From Hymenobacter sp. 5317J-9 (lineage in GTDB: Bacteria; Bacteroidota; Bacteroidia; Cytophagales; Hymenobacteraceae): a DNA stretch of 64,000 nucleotides. A model generated the notes under the pieces. The model did no database searches and had not been told where the DNA came from. It was given only the letters and a program-made list of their open reading frames with translations. Shown piece by piece: positions 7,372 to 17,701 of the stretch. The stretch's first letter is position 1; every line of letters begins with the position of its first letter. The DNA is taken from contig NZ_CP095050.1 in NCBI RefSeq assembly GCF_022921075.1, positions 3,348,001-3,412,000 of the forward strand, given 5' to 3'. The translations under genes and the position numbers were made by a program.

Positions 7372-10041
7372 TCAATCAATCGCCACTTGCGCACCGGTCA
7401 GGGCCAGACTGGTTTTCTGCACGCGGCCGGCGGCCACAGCGGGCGCCAGGGGCTGGCTGCCGCCCACAAACACCTGCACGGTGCCGGGCATTTCCACCCG
7501 CTTGGCCTGGGCATTGAGGCGCGAAAGCTGGCGCGGCGTGAGCGTGAAGGCCACCGTTTGCTTAGCCCCGGGGGCCAGGTTGATGCGGCGGAAGCCTTCC
7601 AGCGCGTGGCGCGCCATCCGGCCTTGGGCGGCCCCGGCGTGCCGTACGTAGAGCTGCACCACCTCGTCGCCGGCCCGGGTGCCGGTGTTCTGCACGTCCA
7701 CACTCACCCGAATAGGCTGGCCGGTCACGGGCTTGCTCAGCACTTTCGGGTTGCTGTATTTGAATGTGGTGTAGCTCAGACCGTGGCCGAACGGAAAGAG
7801 GGGCTCGCCGGTGAAGTAGCGGTAGGTGCGGCCCGCCATGCTGTAGTTGTCGAAGGCAGGCAGCTGGGTTTCCGACTTGTAGAACGTCACCGGCAAGCGG
7901 CCAGCGGGGTTATAGTCGCCGAAAAGCACGTCGGCCAAGGCGGTGCCGGCGGCCTGCCCGCCGTACCAGGTGTTGAGAATGGCCGGCAGGTTCTGGGCTT
8001 CCCAGGGCGTGGCTAGCGCGCTGCCCGTCATCAGGACCAGCACCACGGGGCGGCCCGAGCCGTGCAGCACCTTCAGCAGGTCGGTTTGCACCTGGGGCAG
8101 GCCGATGGTGGTGCGGTCGCCGCCGCTAAACCCGGGCACCTTCACGTTCATCTCCTCCCCTTCCAGCTTGGGCGAGATGCCGCCCACAAACACAATGGCG
8201 TCGGCGTCGCCCACCTTGGCCAGGATGTTGGCCGCGTTCATGGGCACCACTTTCGCGCCGGTGAACTTGAGAATGGTGCGGCGGTCCACCTGGTAGTATT
8301 CCAGGCGAAGGTTCAGCTGCTGGCCGGCCGTCACGTTCAGCACGTGCTGGTTAGTGCTGAAGCCGCGGCCCTTCCAGGCGTCAATCACCAGCTTGTCGTC
8401 CACGAACAGCCGGTAGGCGTCGTCGCCGCTGATTTGCAGGGCCAGTTCCTCGGTAGCGGCCGGGGTGAAAGTGGCCTGGTAGCGGGCCGAGAAGTTCTCG
8501 GCGGGCAGGCCCGGCGCCACTTCCATCTTCACATTGGCCAGGTAGCGGTCGAGGCCGGCTTCCTGGCGGGTGACCACGGCCGGGCCTTCCAGGTTGGTGC
8601 CCTTGAAGTATTCGGCCTTGAAGCCCGGCTGCCCGTTGTAGGCCAGGTTTTTGTTGATATCGAGCGGCTCGTACACCGTGTTGCTGGCGTAGTCCACGCC
8701 TTGCACGTACACCACTTCGGTGCCCTTGCCCACCTTGGCCCGGATGCCTTCCAGCGGCGTCACAATGTTGGTGGCGAAGCCGTTGTAGTTGCCCAGCTGC
8801 ACGTCCTCGCGGTCGGCGTTGGGGCCGAGCACGGCAATTTTCTTCAGGTTTTTGCGCAGCGGCAGGGTGCTTTTCTCATTCTTGAGCAGCACCACCGACT
8901 CGCGGGCCATGCGCAGGGCGTGGGCCTGGTGCGGGGCGCTTTCCACCACGCTCAGCGGGATTTGGGCGTACTTCACGCGCTCCACCGGGTCGAACATGCC
9001 CAGCTGGAAGCGGATTTTGAAAAGGCGCTTCACCGAGGTGGTAAGCTGCTGCTCGGTGATGAGGTTTTTCTGCACCGATTCCAGCAGGGATTTGTAGGTG
9101 AACAGTTTGCCAGTGGCGCACTCCAGGTCGGTGCCGTGCAGCACGGCGTTGGCGGCCGCGGTGGCGGCGTCGGGGTCGGTTTTGTGGTGCTGCCAGAAGT
9201 CGTTCAGGCCGTCGCAGTCCGACGTCACGTAGCCTTTGAACTTCCACTGACCGTAGAGAATGTCGTTCATCAGCTTGTCGGAGCCGCAGCAGGGCTGGCC
9301 GGCGTAGGCGTTGTAGGCGCACATCACGCCGGCCACTTTGGCGTCCACTATCAGGTCGCGGAAGGCCGGCAGGTAGGTGTCCCACAGGTCGTAGTCGCTG
9401 ATTTGGGCGTTGAACTCGTGGCGCGACGACTCCGGGCCGCTGTGCACGGCAAAGTGCTTGGCGCAGGCCGTGATTTTCAGATACTTCGGGTCGTCGCCCT
9501 GAAAGCCTTTCACCAGCGCGGAGCCCAGCTGGCCGGTCAGGTAGGGGTCTTCGCCGTAGGTTTCCTGGCCGCGGCCCCAGCGCGGGTCGCGGAAAATGTT
9601 GATGTTGGGCGTCCAGAACGTGAGGCCCTGGTAGATGCCCCGCTCGCCGCGCCGCACGTACTCCTGGTGCACGGCCCGGGCCTCGTCGGAGGTCATGGTG
9701 GCCATTTGCAGCATGGCGTCCTTGTCAAACGTGGCCGCCATGCCGATGGCCTGCGGAAACACCGTCGTTTTCATGCTGGTGCGGGCCACGCCGTGCAGGG
9801 CCTCATTCCACCAGTTGTAGGCCGGGATGCCCAGCCGGTCGATTGCCGGCGAGGCGTTCAGCATCTGCGAAACCTTTTCGGGCAGGGTCAGGCGGCCCAC
9901 CAGGTCGTCCACGCGCTGGTCGATGGGCAGGTCGGGGTTCTGAAACGGGAATTCGACGGCCGGCTTGGGATTGGGATTAGCAGCCGGCTGGGCCCCGCTG
10001 GTGAGCAGGAACAGGCCGAGTAAAGCAGTAGCGAGTTTCAT
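7372..10041 (-). CDS. Secreted GH3 beta-xylosidase/beta-glucosidase with PA14 insert
   Basis: From the ATG at 10041 (889 residues) the protein begins with a signal peptide (MKLATALLGLFLLTSG). An ATG at 10107 would put 22 residues before it and is unlikely. The GH3 N-terminal barrel shows WWNEALHGVAR, KHFAVHSGPE (K195-H196) and the nucleophile in GYVTSDCDG (D275), the form common in GH3 enzymes acting on xylo-oligosaccharides. The alpha/beta sandwich domain is interrupted by a PA14 domain (about 480-615: FKAEYFKGTNLEG, FSARYQATFTP), and a fibronectin-III-like domain ends the chain. PA14 inserts in GH3 shape substrate access. It is the last gene of the xylan locus, so release of xylose from short oligosaccharides is its likely job; beta-glucosidase activity cannot be excluded. 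Confidence 0.88.
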   Translation of the reverse strand: MKLATALLGLFLLTSGAQPAANPNPKPAVEFPFQNPDLPIDQRVDDLVGRLTLPEKVSQMLNASPAIDRLGIPAYNWWNEALHGVARTSMKTTVFPQAIGMAATFDKDAMLQMATMTSDEARAVHQEYVRRGERGIYQGLTFWTPNINIFRDPRWGRGQETYGEDPYLTGQLGSALVKGFQGDDPKYLKITACAKHFAVHSGPESSRHEFNAQISDYDLWDTYLPAFRDLIVDAKVAGVMCAYNAYAGQPCCGSDKLMNDILYGQWKFKGYVTSDCDGLNDFWQHHKTDPDAATAAANAVLHGTDLECATGKLFTYKSLLESVQKNLITEQQLTTSVKRLFKIRFQLGMFDPVERVKYAQIPLSVVESAPHQAHALRMARESVVLLKNEKSTLPLRKNLKKIAVLGPNADREDVQLGNYNGFATNIVTPLEGIRAKVGKGTEVVYVQGVDYASNTVYEPLDINKNLAYNGQPGFKAEYFKGTNLEGPAVVTRQEAGLDRYLANVKMEVAPGLPAENFSARYQATFTPAATEELALQISGDDAYRLFVDDKLVIDAWKGRGFSTNQHVLNVTAGQQLNLRLEYYQVDRRTILKFTGAKVVPMNAANILAKVGDADAIVFVGGISPKLEGEEMNVKVPGFSGGDRTTIGLPQVQTDLLKVLHGSGRPVVLVLMTGSALATPWEAQNLPAILNTWYGGQAAGTALADVLFGDYNPAGRLPVTFYKSETQLPAFDNYSMAGRTYRYFTGEPLFPFGHGLSYTTFKYSNPKVLSKPVTGQPIRVSVDVQNTGTRAGDEVVQLYVRHAGAAQGRMARHALEGFRRINLAPGAKQTVAFTLTPRQLSRLNAQAKRVEMPGTVQVFVGGSQPLAPAVAAGRVQKTSLALTGAQVAID

Positions 10042-10129
10042 TCTGGAGAGAAGAGAGGCGGATAAAAATCGAAAGAGCAGCATGTGCCTGTGGCTGATAA
10101 TTTGCATGAGTCAGCTAAAAAAACCGACT

Positions 10130-10240
10130 GAACGATGTAGAGACGCAATATTTTGCGTCTCGTCGTTGAGGGGTGAAGTGTGAACGATGCTCGAACGGCG
10201 CGGCCGATGAGACGCAAAAAATTGCGTCTCTACATCGTTC
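10130..10240. repeat. Intergenic inverted repeat, family B (nested hairpins)
   Basis: Outer arms 10130-10148 and 10222-10240 are perfect over 19 bases. Each arm also contains its own gacgcaa/ttgcgtc hairpin. It fills the spacer between the GH43 gene (stop at 10245) and the GH3 gene (start at 10041) and could form a processing or attenuation hairpin inside the long transcript. Confidence 0.8.
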
Positions 10241-10244
10241 TAAT

Positions 10245-11591
10245 TCACTCAAAGCGCACCCAATCCACATCCACTGTCGCCCCAGACTTGGGCGCCACAT
10301 AAAGCGTGTGGGTGCCGGGCCGGATGGTCCCGACCGGCGCTTTCACTTCCTGCCAGGCGCTGCCCTTGGGCACGGTCACTTCGGCCACCACGGGCCCCGC
10401 CGGGTTATCCAGCCTGATTTGCAGGGTGGCGCCGGCGGCCGATACGCCCCGGAGCACAACGGCTTTCACCTTTTGCGGGCCAAACGCGACGCCGTTGTAC
10501 TGTACCCAGCCGCCCCCTTCGGAAAAGACTGTTTTCCAGCCCCGGAAGGTGTTGGCCGTGTCCAGAAAGGCAATGGCAGCGCCCTGCGGGCTCAGGCGGC
10601 TGTAGCGGTCGAGCTGGATTTTCTGGCGGGCATCCGTCAGGCCCACGCCGCGCAGGGTGGGCGTCACCTTCCGAATCGAGCCATCGGCGGCGAAGGACAG
10701 GCTGTCGATTCTGACGGAGCGATTCTTGTCGAATTTCGGCGACAAATCGTTGTGGTGGTAGAACAGATACCACTGGTTGTTGAATTGCGTGATGGAGTGG
10801 TGGTTGGTCCAGCAGCCGGTCGGCGACTCGTCCATTATCACGCCCTTCACCGTGAACGGCCCCAGCGGGCTGGCGCTGGTGGCATATTCGAGGCGCTCAG
10901 TCTTGTTCGCTACGTGCGGGTAGGTGAGATAATAAATGCCTTTGCGCTCAAACACGTACGGTCCCTCCTTCAGGCCTTTGGTGGGCAGCTCGCCCAGGGT
11001 TTTGGGGTCTTCGGCCAGTTCCAACATGTTCTCCTTCAACCTGGCCCCGAAGATGTTGCCCTGCGACCAGTAGAGGTAGGCCTGGCCGTCCTTATCAATA
11101 AACACGTTGGGGTCAATGCCGCGCACGCCCTTGATGGGCAGCGGCTGCGGCACGAAGGGGCCGGTGGGTTTGTCGGCCACGGCGACGCCGATGGTGAAGC
11201 CCTTGCTGATGGTCGTGTCGCGGGGCGCGGAGGGGAAGTAGAAGTAGTACTTACCGTTGCGCTGGATGCAGTCGGGGGCCCACATGCTGTAGCTGTCAGG
11301 CTTTACCCAGGGCACTTTGTTTTGGGTGACGATGACACCGTGGTCGGTCCAGTCGGTGAGATTGGCGGAGGAGAAAACGTGGTAGTCCTCCATCACAAAC
11401 CAGCCGGCCCGCCCGTGCCCGGGTGTGGCTCGGATGTCGTGCGAAGGGTACACGTACACCCGATTGCCGAACACACGGGCCGTAGGGTCAGCGGTGAACT
11501 GGTTGGTGATAAACGGGTTCTGGGCGTGGGCAGAGTGCAGGCCACTAATTAGTAGGGCCGCCAGCAGCCTGTTTTTCGCGTTCTGTATCAT
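10245..11591 (-). CDS. Secreted GH43 glycosidase with C-terminal CBM6-like domain
   Basis: A 448-residue protein with a signal peptide (cleavage near SAHAQ, residues 20-24). The five-bladed propeller of GH43 is shown by the base D35 (FTADPTARV), the pKa-tuning D160 (GIDPNVFIDKDG) and the acid E209 (LKEGPYVFERKG). The last ~125 residues form a beta-sandwich of CBM6 type (VQYNGVAFGPQKVKAVVLRG ... VDVDWVRFE). GH43 with CBM6 is typical of arabinofuranosidases or xylosidases acting on arabinoxylan; the exact subfamily cannot be fixed by eye. It lies between the GH43 at 11739 and the GH3 at 7372, all co-oriented. Confidence 0.88.
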   Translation of the reverse strand: MIQNAKNRLLAALLISGLHSAHAQNPFITNQFTADPTARVFGNRVYVYPSHDIRATPGHGRAGWFVMEDYHVFSSANLTDWTDHGVIVTQNKVPWVKPDSYSMWAPDCIQRNGKYYFYFPSAPRDTTISKGFTIGVAVADKPTGPFVPQPLPIKGVRGIDPNVFIDKDGQAYLYWSQGNIFGARLKENMLELAEDPKTLGELPTKGLKEGPYVFERKGIYYLTYPHVANKTERLEYATSASPLGPFTVKGVIMDESPTGCWTNHHSITQFNNQWYLFYHHNDLSPKFDKNRSVRIDSLSFAADGSIRKVTPTLRGVGLTDARQKIQLDRYSRLSPQGAAIAFLDTANTFRGWKTVFSEGGGWVQYNGVAFGPQKVKAVVLRGVSAAGATLQIRLDNPAGPVVAEVTVPKGSAWQEVKAPVGTIRPGTHTLYVAPKSGATVDVDWVRFE

Positions 11592-11618
11592 AAGTTCGGG
11601 TTGGATGCTTGTTCTGGC

Positions 11619-11728
11619 GGGGCGCCTCCCCCCCCGGCCCCCTCTCCGAGAGGAGAGGGGGAGCCTGACGATTGAACCGTTGAACGCACCCCTCTCCTTC
11701 CGGAGAGGGGCTGGGGGGGAGGCGCCCC
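11619..11728. repeat. Intergenic inverted repeat, family C
   Basis: The left arm begins at 11619 (ggggcgcctccccccc) and pairs with gggggggaggcgcccc (11713-11728); inner segments rich in cccctctcc/ggagaggg pair as well. The same family occurs at 47672-47768 and 50556-50698. It fills the spacer between two GH43 genes. Confidence 0.8.
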
Positions 11729-11738
11729 GGTAGCGCAG

Positions 11739-13298
11739 TTATTGAATGCGGAAGTAGTCGAAGTCGGCGTAGCCGCCTGCAGCCTGGGTAGCATAGTTGA
11801 AGAGGCCGAACCGGTAGCCCATAAAGTGCGGCAGCGTGTAGGCCATTTTGAGGAGTTTGCCCACCGGCTGCCAGGCCTTACCATCGAGGCTGTAGAAGAA
11901 GGTGGCGACATCGCGGCGGTCCTGGAAGTCGCAGGCTATTTTGAAATACACCTTGTCCTGCGTCAGCGGCAGGCGCTGCAACTCGACGGGCCTTTCCGAC
12001 TCGGCACTGACCATCACAATGGCCTTGCCGCCCGGCCCCGCCTGCACGCCCACCAGGCCGTAGCGCTTCTGCAGCACCCCGAGGCCGGCAAAGTCGCCTG
12101 CTTTCAGGTGCGACACGTCGAGGGCCGTAGTGCCCGTGCACGCCGGGCCGATGGTGCGCTGCGTGAGGGTGTTGCGGGCCATCACGAAGGACGTATCGAC
12201 GCGCCCGGTTTGCAGGCGGAGGTAGCCGGGGCGCTTGGCCACGGACCATAGCGCATTGTCGGGGTTGTGGTTCCACTGCCACACCAGCGGCAGGGGCGGC
12301 TCGCCCTTGCGCCTGCTGAATTCATCGGAAGCCACCAGACCGGGTATCAGGGCCCGGTTGGCGGGCAGGGGCAGTGTTTCGGGCACTTTGCCGGCGGGGC
12401 TACCCAGCACCGGCCAGCCCCCCTCCCACTGCACCGGCACCAGGTACGGAATGCGGCCCACGGCGCCATAGTCGCGGAATAAATAGGCGTACCACTTGCC
12501 CTCGGGCGTGTCGATGAGGCCGCCCTGGGCCACGCCTAGGTCTTGCAGTGCCACCCGGCCTTCGTAGGGGCCCGTAAGCTTGTCGGCCCGGTGCACCACC
12601 ACGGTGCGCATTCCGCCCTTCGGCCAGGTGATGTTGAAGAGGTAGTACTTGCCGTTGATTTTGAACAGCTGCGAGCCTTCGGCCGGCAGGTTGATGGCGC
12701 TGGGCGGGCCGGCCGGGGCGCTGGCATTCTCGATGATGACCTGCGGGCTGGTGCCCGGTTTCAGGCCCGATGCGTCCGCGGTAAGCTCGGCCAATTGGAT
12801 TTTACCCGCGCCGAACACCATGTACACGCGCCCATAGTCGTCGAAAAACAACGAATGGTCGTGCAGGCTGGGCCGGAAAGAAACCGCTTTCCAAGGCCCC
12901 TTCTCGATGTTTTTTGTGGAATAGACGTGGGTTTTGCCCGTGGTCTGGGCAAATGTGCTCACGTAGTACGTGCCTTGGTGGTAGCGCAGGCTGCTGGCCC
13001 AGGAGCCGCGCCCGTAGGTGCTCCGGCCGTTGGCTAGCGTCATGGCGTCGTTGCCGGAGAGGGTGTCGTAGGCGTAGCTCACCAGCTTCCAGTTCACCAG
13101 GTCCGTCGATTTCATGAGGGGCACCCCGGGGCTCATGTGCATGGTGGTGCTGCTCATGTAGTAGGTTTTGCCCACCCGAATGATGGACAAGTCCGGCACA
13201 TCGGCATACACAATGGGGTTGTGGGCCTGCGCCCACGCTTGCGGCCGTAGCCCCAACATCCCCAGCCAGGCCAGCAGTAGCAACAGGTAATTCTTCAT
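11739..13298 (-). CDS. Secreted GH43 beta-xylosidase/arabinofuranosidase with C-terminal sandwich domain
   Basis: A 519-residue protein with a signal peptide ending at PQAWAQA (about residue 25). The propeller starts at NPIVYADVPDLSIIR, with D36 as the general base. SSTTMHMSPGVPLMKSTDLVNW follows, then the HDHSLFFDDYGR block with the modulating Asp and the PAEGSQLFKING block with the acid Glu. The C-terminal ~200 residues (from about ASDEFSRRKGEPP) are a concanavalin-A-like sandwich of the kind found in GH43 beta-xylosidases, where it closes the active site. The stop lies just after repeat 11619-11728. Its upstream neighbour, the GH8 gene, ends 14 bases before its start, so the two are co-transcribed. 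Confidence 0.88.
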   Translation of the reverse strand: MKNYLLLLLAWLGMLGLRPQAWAQAHNPIVYADVPDLSIIRVGKTYYMSSTTMHMSPGVPLMKSTDLVNWKLVSYAYDTLSGNDAMTLANGRSTYGRGSWASSLRYHQGTYYVSTFAQTTGKTHVYSTKNIEKGPWKAVSFRPSLHDHSLFFDDYGRVYMVFGAGKIQLAELTADASGLKPGTSPQVIIENASAPAGPPSAINLPAEGSQLFKINGKYYLFNITWPKGGMRTVVVHRADKLTGPYEGRVALQDLGVAQGGLIDTPEGKWYAYLFRDYGAVGRIPYLVPVQWEGGWPVLGSPAGKVPETLPLPANRALIPGLVASDEFSRRKGEPPLPLVWQWNHNPDNALWSVAKRPGYLRLQTGRVDTSFVMARNTLTQRTIGPACTGTTALDVSHLKAGDFAGLGVLQKRYGLVGVQAGPGGKAIVMVSAESERPVELQRLPLTQDKVYFKIACDFQDRRDVATFFYSLDGKAWQPVGKLLKMAYTLPHFMGYRFGLFNYATQAAGGYADFDYFRIQ

Positions 13299-13312
13299 AG
13301 GTTGCTGGCCGA

Positions 13313-14617
13313 TTAGTGCGTTTGGGGCTTAATCACCTGGTATTTGCCGCTCAGGTGCATCAAGCTGAAGAGGTAGAGCAGGCCGTCGTAGTAGGGGTCG
13401 AAGTAGCCGTCTTCATAGGGCGCCAGCCTGGCATTCCAGAGGGCGTGCACGAAGTCCAGCTGCGGCGGGGCGGGCTGCATGAGCGAGGCCGCGGCCGAGG
13501 TAGCTACCAGGCCCAGCGAGTGGCGCAGCTTCTTCACCTTGCCCGCCGGCAGAATGAAGTCCGGCCGCGAGCCATCCACGTTGAACTGGTCTTCGAAGGT
13601 GCTGACCCCTTTGCTGCGCAAAAAGCCCTGGAAGCGCTGCGCGTACTGCTGCTGCCAGCGCCGGTCCTGGCCAAACCACACGTAGTCCATGGCAATGTTC
13701 ATGGGCACGCGCCAGGAGTCGTAGCGAAACGCGGGCGGCGCCCACTTGGTGGGGTGAGGTTGGCCGCTGAATTCGGTGTAGTCATAGTTAAGGCCCGTGG
13801 CCGCAGCGCAGGCGCGGTGCAGAAACGCGCGCGAGGTATCGGCGCAGGCGCGGTAAAACCGCTCGTGTCCGTCCCGGGCGTATTCGGCCCACACTTCCAG
13901 AAAGGCGGGCACGTGGTAAGAAGGGTCGGTCCAGGTGTACATCTCCCCCACCGGCACGAAGCTTATCTGCCTGGCCTTGGTGTTGAAGAGGTTGTACACG
14001 CCGCCGGTGCCGTCCTTTTTCCAGGAGGCGTCCAGGATGCGGCGGGCCTCCTGGTAGTAGTTGATGCCCGTGGCGTTGCCCCAGCGGTTGGCGGCAAACA
14101 GAAGGCTGGTCACGAAATACAGCTCGCCGTCGGAGGCCGGTCCTTCCGAGTTGCGCTTCATGGTGGCCGGGTTGAAGCTCCAGGCAAAGTAGCCTTCCAA
14201 CGGGCCGCTCTGGTGTTGCAGGTACTTCTTCGACCAGCGCCAGAGCCGGTCAAACACCTCTTTTTTGTTGAGCTGCACGGCCACCATCATGCCGTAGGAC
14301 AGGCCCTCGGTGCGGGCGTCCTCGTTCTTCACATCCGATACGTAGCCCATGGAGTCGCCCACGGCGAAGTACACCTTATTGGGCCCCTCAAATACGTCGT
14401 GGTAGGCCTTGGCCACCTTCCGGTCGATTTCGGCCTGGGTATAGCCCGCCTCCCGCAGCAGGCTGGGGTACTTGTTGGTGTAGAAAGCTCCTTTGCTGGC
14501 CGCGGGGCGTGGTTTTCCCTGGGCTTTGGCCCGGCCAGCCGATAAGTACACGAGGCACAGCACCAGCAGGCAAACCTGCCTGCCAGGGCTAGAAAGACGA
14601 AAGGAATGTTTCAGCAT
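13313..14617 (-). CDS. Secreted GH8 reducing-end xylose-releasing exo-oligoxylanase
   Basis: A 434-residue protein with a signal peptide (about residues 1-33, ending AGRAKAQ). Family GH8 is shown by GPNKVYFAVGDSMGYVSDVKNED and by the general acid E104 in ARTEGLSYGMM, the arrangement seen in Rex-type enzymes that remove xylose from the reducing end of xylo-oligosaccharides. Further family blocks are GYFAWSF, ASDGELYFVTSLLFA and FRYDSWRVPMNIAMD, where the segment around YDSWR includes the expected base region. An endo-xylanase of the same family is the main alternative. It lies among three GH43 genes, fitting cleavage of oligosaccharides imported by SusC/SusD. Confidence 0.87.
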   Translation of the reverse strand: MLKHSFRLSSPGRQVCLLVLCLVYLSAGRAKAQGKPRPAASKGAFYTNKYPSLLREAGYTQAEIDRKVAKAYHDVFEGPNKVYFAVGDSMGYVSDVKNEDARTEGLSYGMMVAVQLNKKEVFDRLWRWSKKYLQHQSGPLEGYFAWSFNPATMKRNSEGPASDGELYFVTSLLFAANRWGNATGINYYQEARRILDASWKKDGTGGVYNLFNTKARQISFVPVGEMYTWTDPSYHVPAFLEVWAEYARDGHERFYRACADTSRAFLHRACAAATGLNYDYTEFSGQPHPTKWAPPAFRYDSWRVPMNIAMDYVWFGQDRRWQQQYAQRFQGFLRSKGVSTFEDQFNVDGSRPDFILPAGKVKKLRHSLGLVATSAAASLMQPAPPQLDFVHALWNARLAPYEDGYFDPYYDGLLYLFSLMHLSGKYQVIKPQTH

Positions 14618-14658
14618 GAGGAAGGCGGCGGGCGGCGGAAAGAATGATTGGGCGGACG

Positions 14659-15615
14659 TTATTTGACCGGCGCCACGCCACTGGTGGTCTGCACGATGGG
14701 CTGAATGGTGCCGTCGGGGTTGTAGCGCAATTCATCCACACAAATGGAGCGCCGGTAATTGCCGCCGGTGGGCAGGGCGCCGTTGTGGTAGAAGAAGTAG
14801 CTCTTGCCCTTGTAGTCGATGATGCCCGGGTGCGTGGTAAAACTATTGGGCACGTTTTCCTGTATGATGCCGCGGTAGGTCCATGGTCCAGTGGCGCTGG
14901 GGCCCGTGCAATACTCAATCATTTCGGGCTTGGTGCCGGCGCCGGCGTACACGAGGTAGTACAGCTTTTTGCGCTTGTACACCCAGGGGCCTTCGATGTA
15001 GTTCTTGATGTTCAGCACCGTAATGGGGCCCGCCAGCTCCGTCAGGTTGTCCTTTAGCTTCACCCAGCGGCAGCTTAAGTTGCCCCAGTACAGGTAGGCC
15101 TGCTGGTCGTCATCAATGAAAACGGTGGGGTCGATATCGTCCCAGGCGTGCGGCTTGTCCTTGGTCATCTCGTTCACAATAAGCGCCTTGCCGATGGCGT
15201 CCCGGAACGGGCCGGTGGGCCGGTCCGACACGGCCACGCCAATGGCCGCGCCGCCCTGGCTGTGGTCGTCTTTCTTGTGGAAGGTGGCCACAAACCAGTA
15301 GAACTTGCCCTTGTGATACACGCACTGCGAAGCGTAGGCATCGCCGGTAGCCCAGGCAAAAGTTTTAGGGGACAAGCGCTTGCCGTAGTCTTTCCAGTGC
15401 ACCATGTCGGTGGTGGAATAGATGCGCCAGTCCGGCATCTTGTAGTTGGTCTCGCTAACCGAAGCCGTGTCGTGCCCGGTGTACAGAAACAGCGTGTCGT
15501 GGTACACGAGCGGCGCCGGGTCGGCCGTGAACACGTCGCGGATAATCGGGTTTTGCGCCCAAAGCGAGGCGGTGGCTACGCAGGCCAGCAGGCAGGTAAG
15601 CAGGATGCTTTTCAT
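14659..15615 (-). CDS. Secreted GH43 glycosidase, single domain
   Basis: From the ATG at 15615 this is a 318-residue single-propeller GH43 with signal peptide MKSILLTCLLACVATASLWAQ. The open frame extends 78 codons upstream into the esterase gene, but that part has no signal and lies antisense-like to real coding sequence, so it is rejected. The base is D32 (FTADPAPLVYHDT), the modulating Asp sits in DDIDPTVFIDDD, and the acid Glu in YIEGPWVYKRKK. It ends in TTSGVAPVK with no extra binding domain. Most likely an arabinofuranosidase or xylosidase; the MPDWRIYSTTDMVHW loop resembles the GH43 arabinan/arabinoxylan group. The upstream esterase gene stops 65 bases before its start. Confidence 0.87.
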   Translation of the reverse strand: MKSILLTCLLACVATASLWAQNPIIRDVFTADPAPLVYHDTLFLYTGHDTASVSETNYKMPDWRIYSTTDMVHWKDYGKRLSPKTFAWATGDAYASQCVYHKGKFYWFVATFHKKDDHSQGGAAIGVAVSDRPTGPFRDAIGKALIVNEMTKDKPHAWDDIDPTVFIDDDQQAYLYWGNLSCRWVKLKDNLTELAGPITVLNIKNYIEGPWVYKRKKLYYLVYAGAGTKPEMIEYCTGPSATGPWTYRGIIQENVPNSFTTHPGIIDYKGKSYFFYHNGALPTGGNYRRSICVDELRYNPDGTIQPIVQTTSGVAPVK

Positions 15616-15680
15616 GGTAAAGACAGCAGGAATGAAGGAGTTGACCGGCTTAATAAGGCCGGCCAGGGTGCATAAATCGC

Positions 15681-17651
<1,971 letters not shown>

Positions 17652-17701
17652 TCATGCGCGGCAACGAATGGGAGATGCTGGGCGGCGAAAGCCTCTAAAT
17701 C

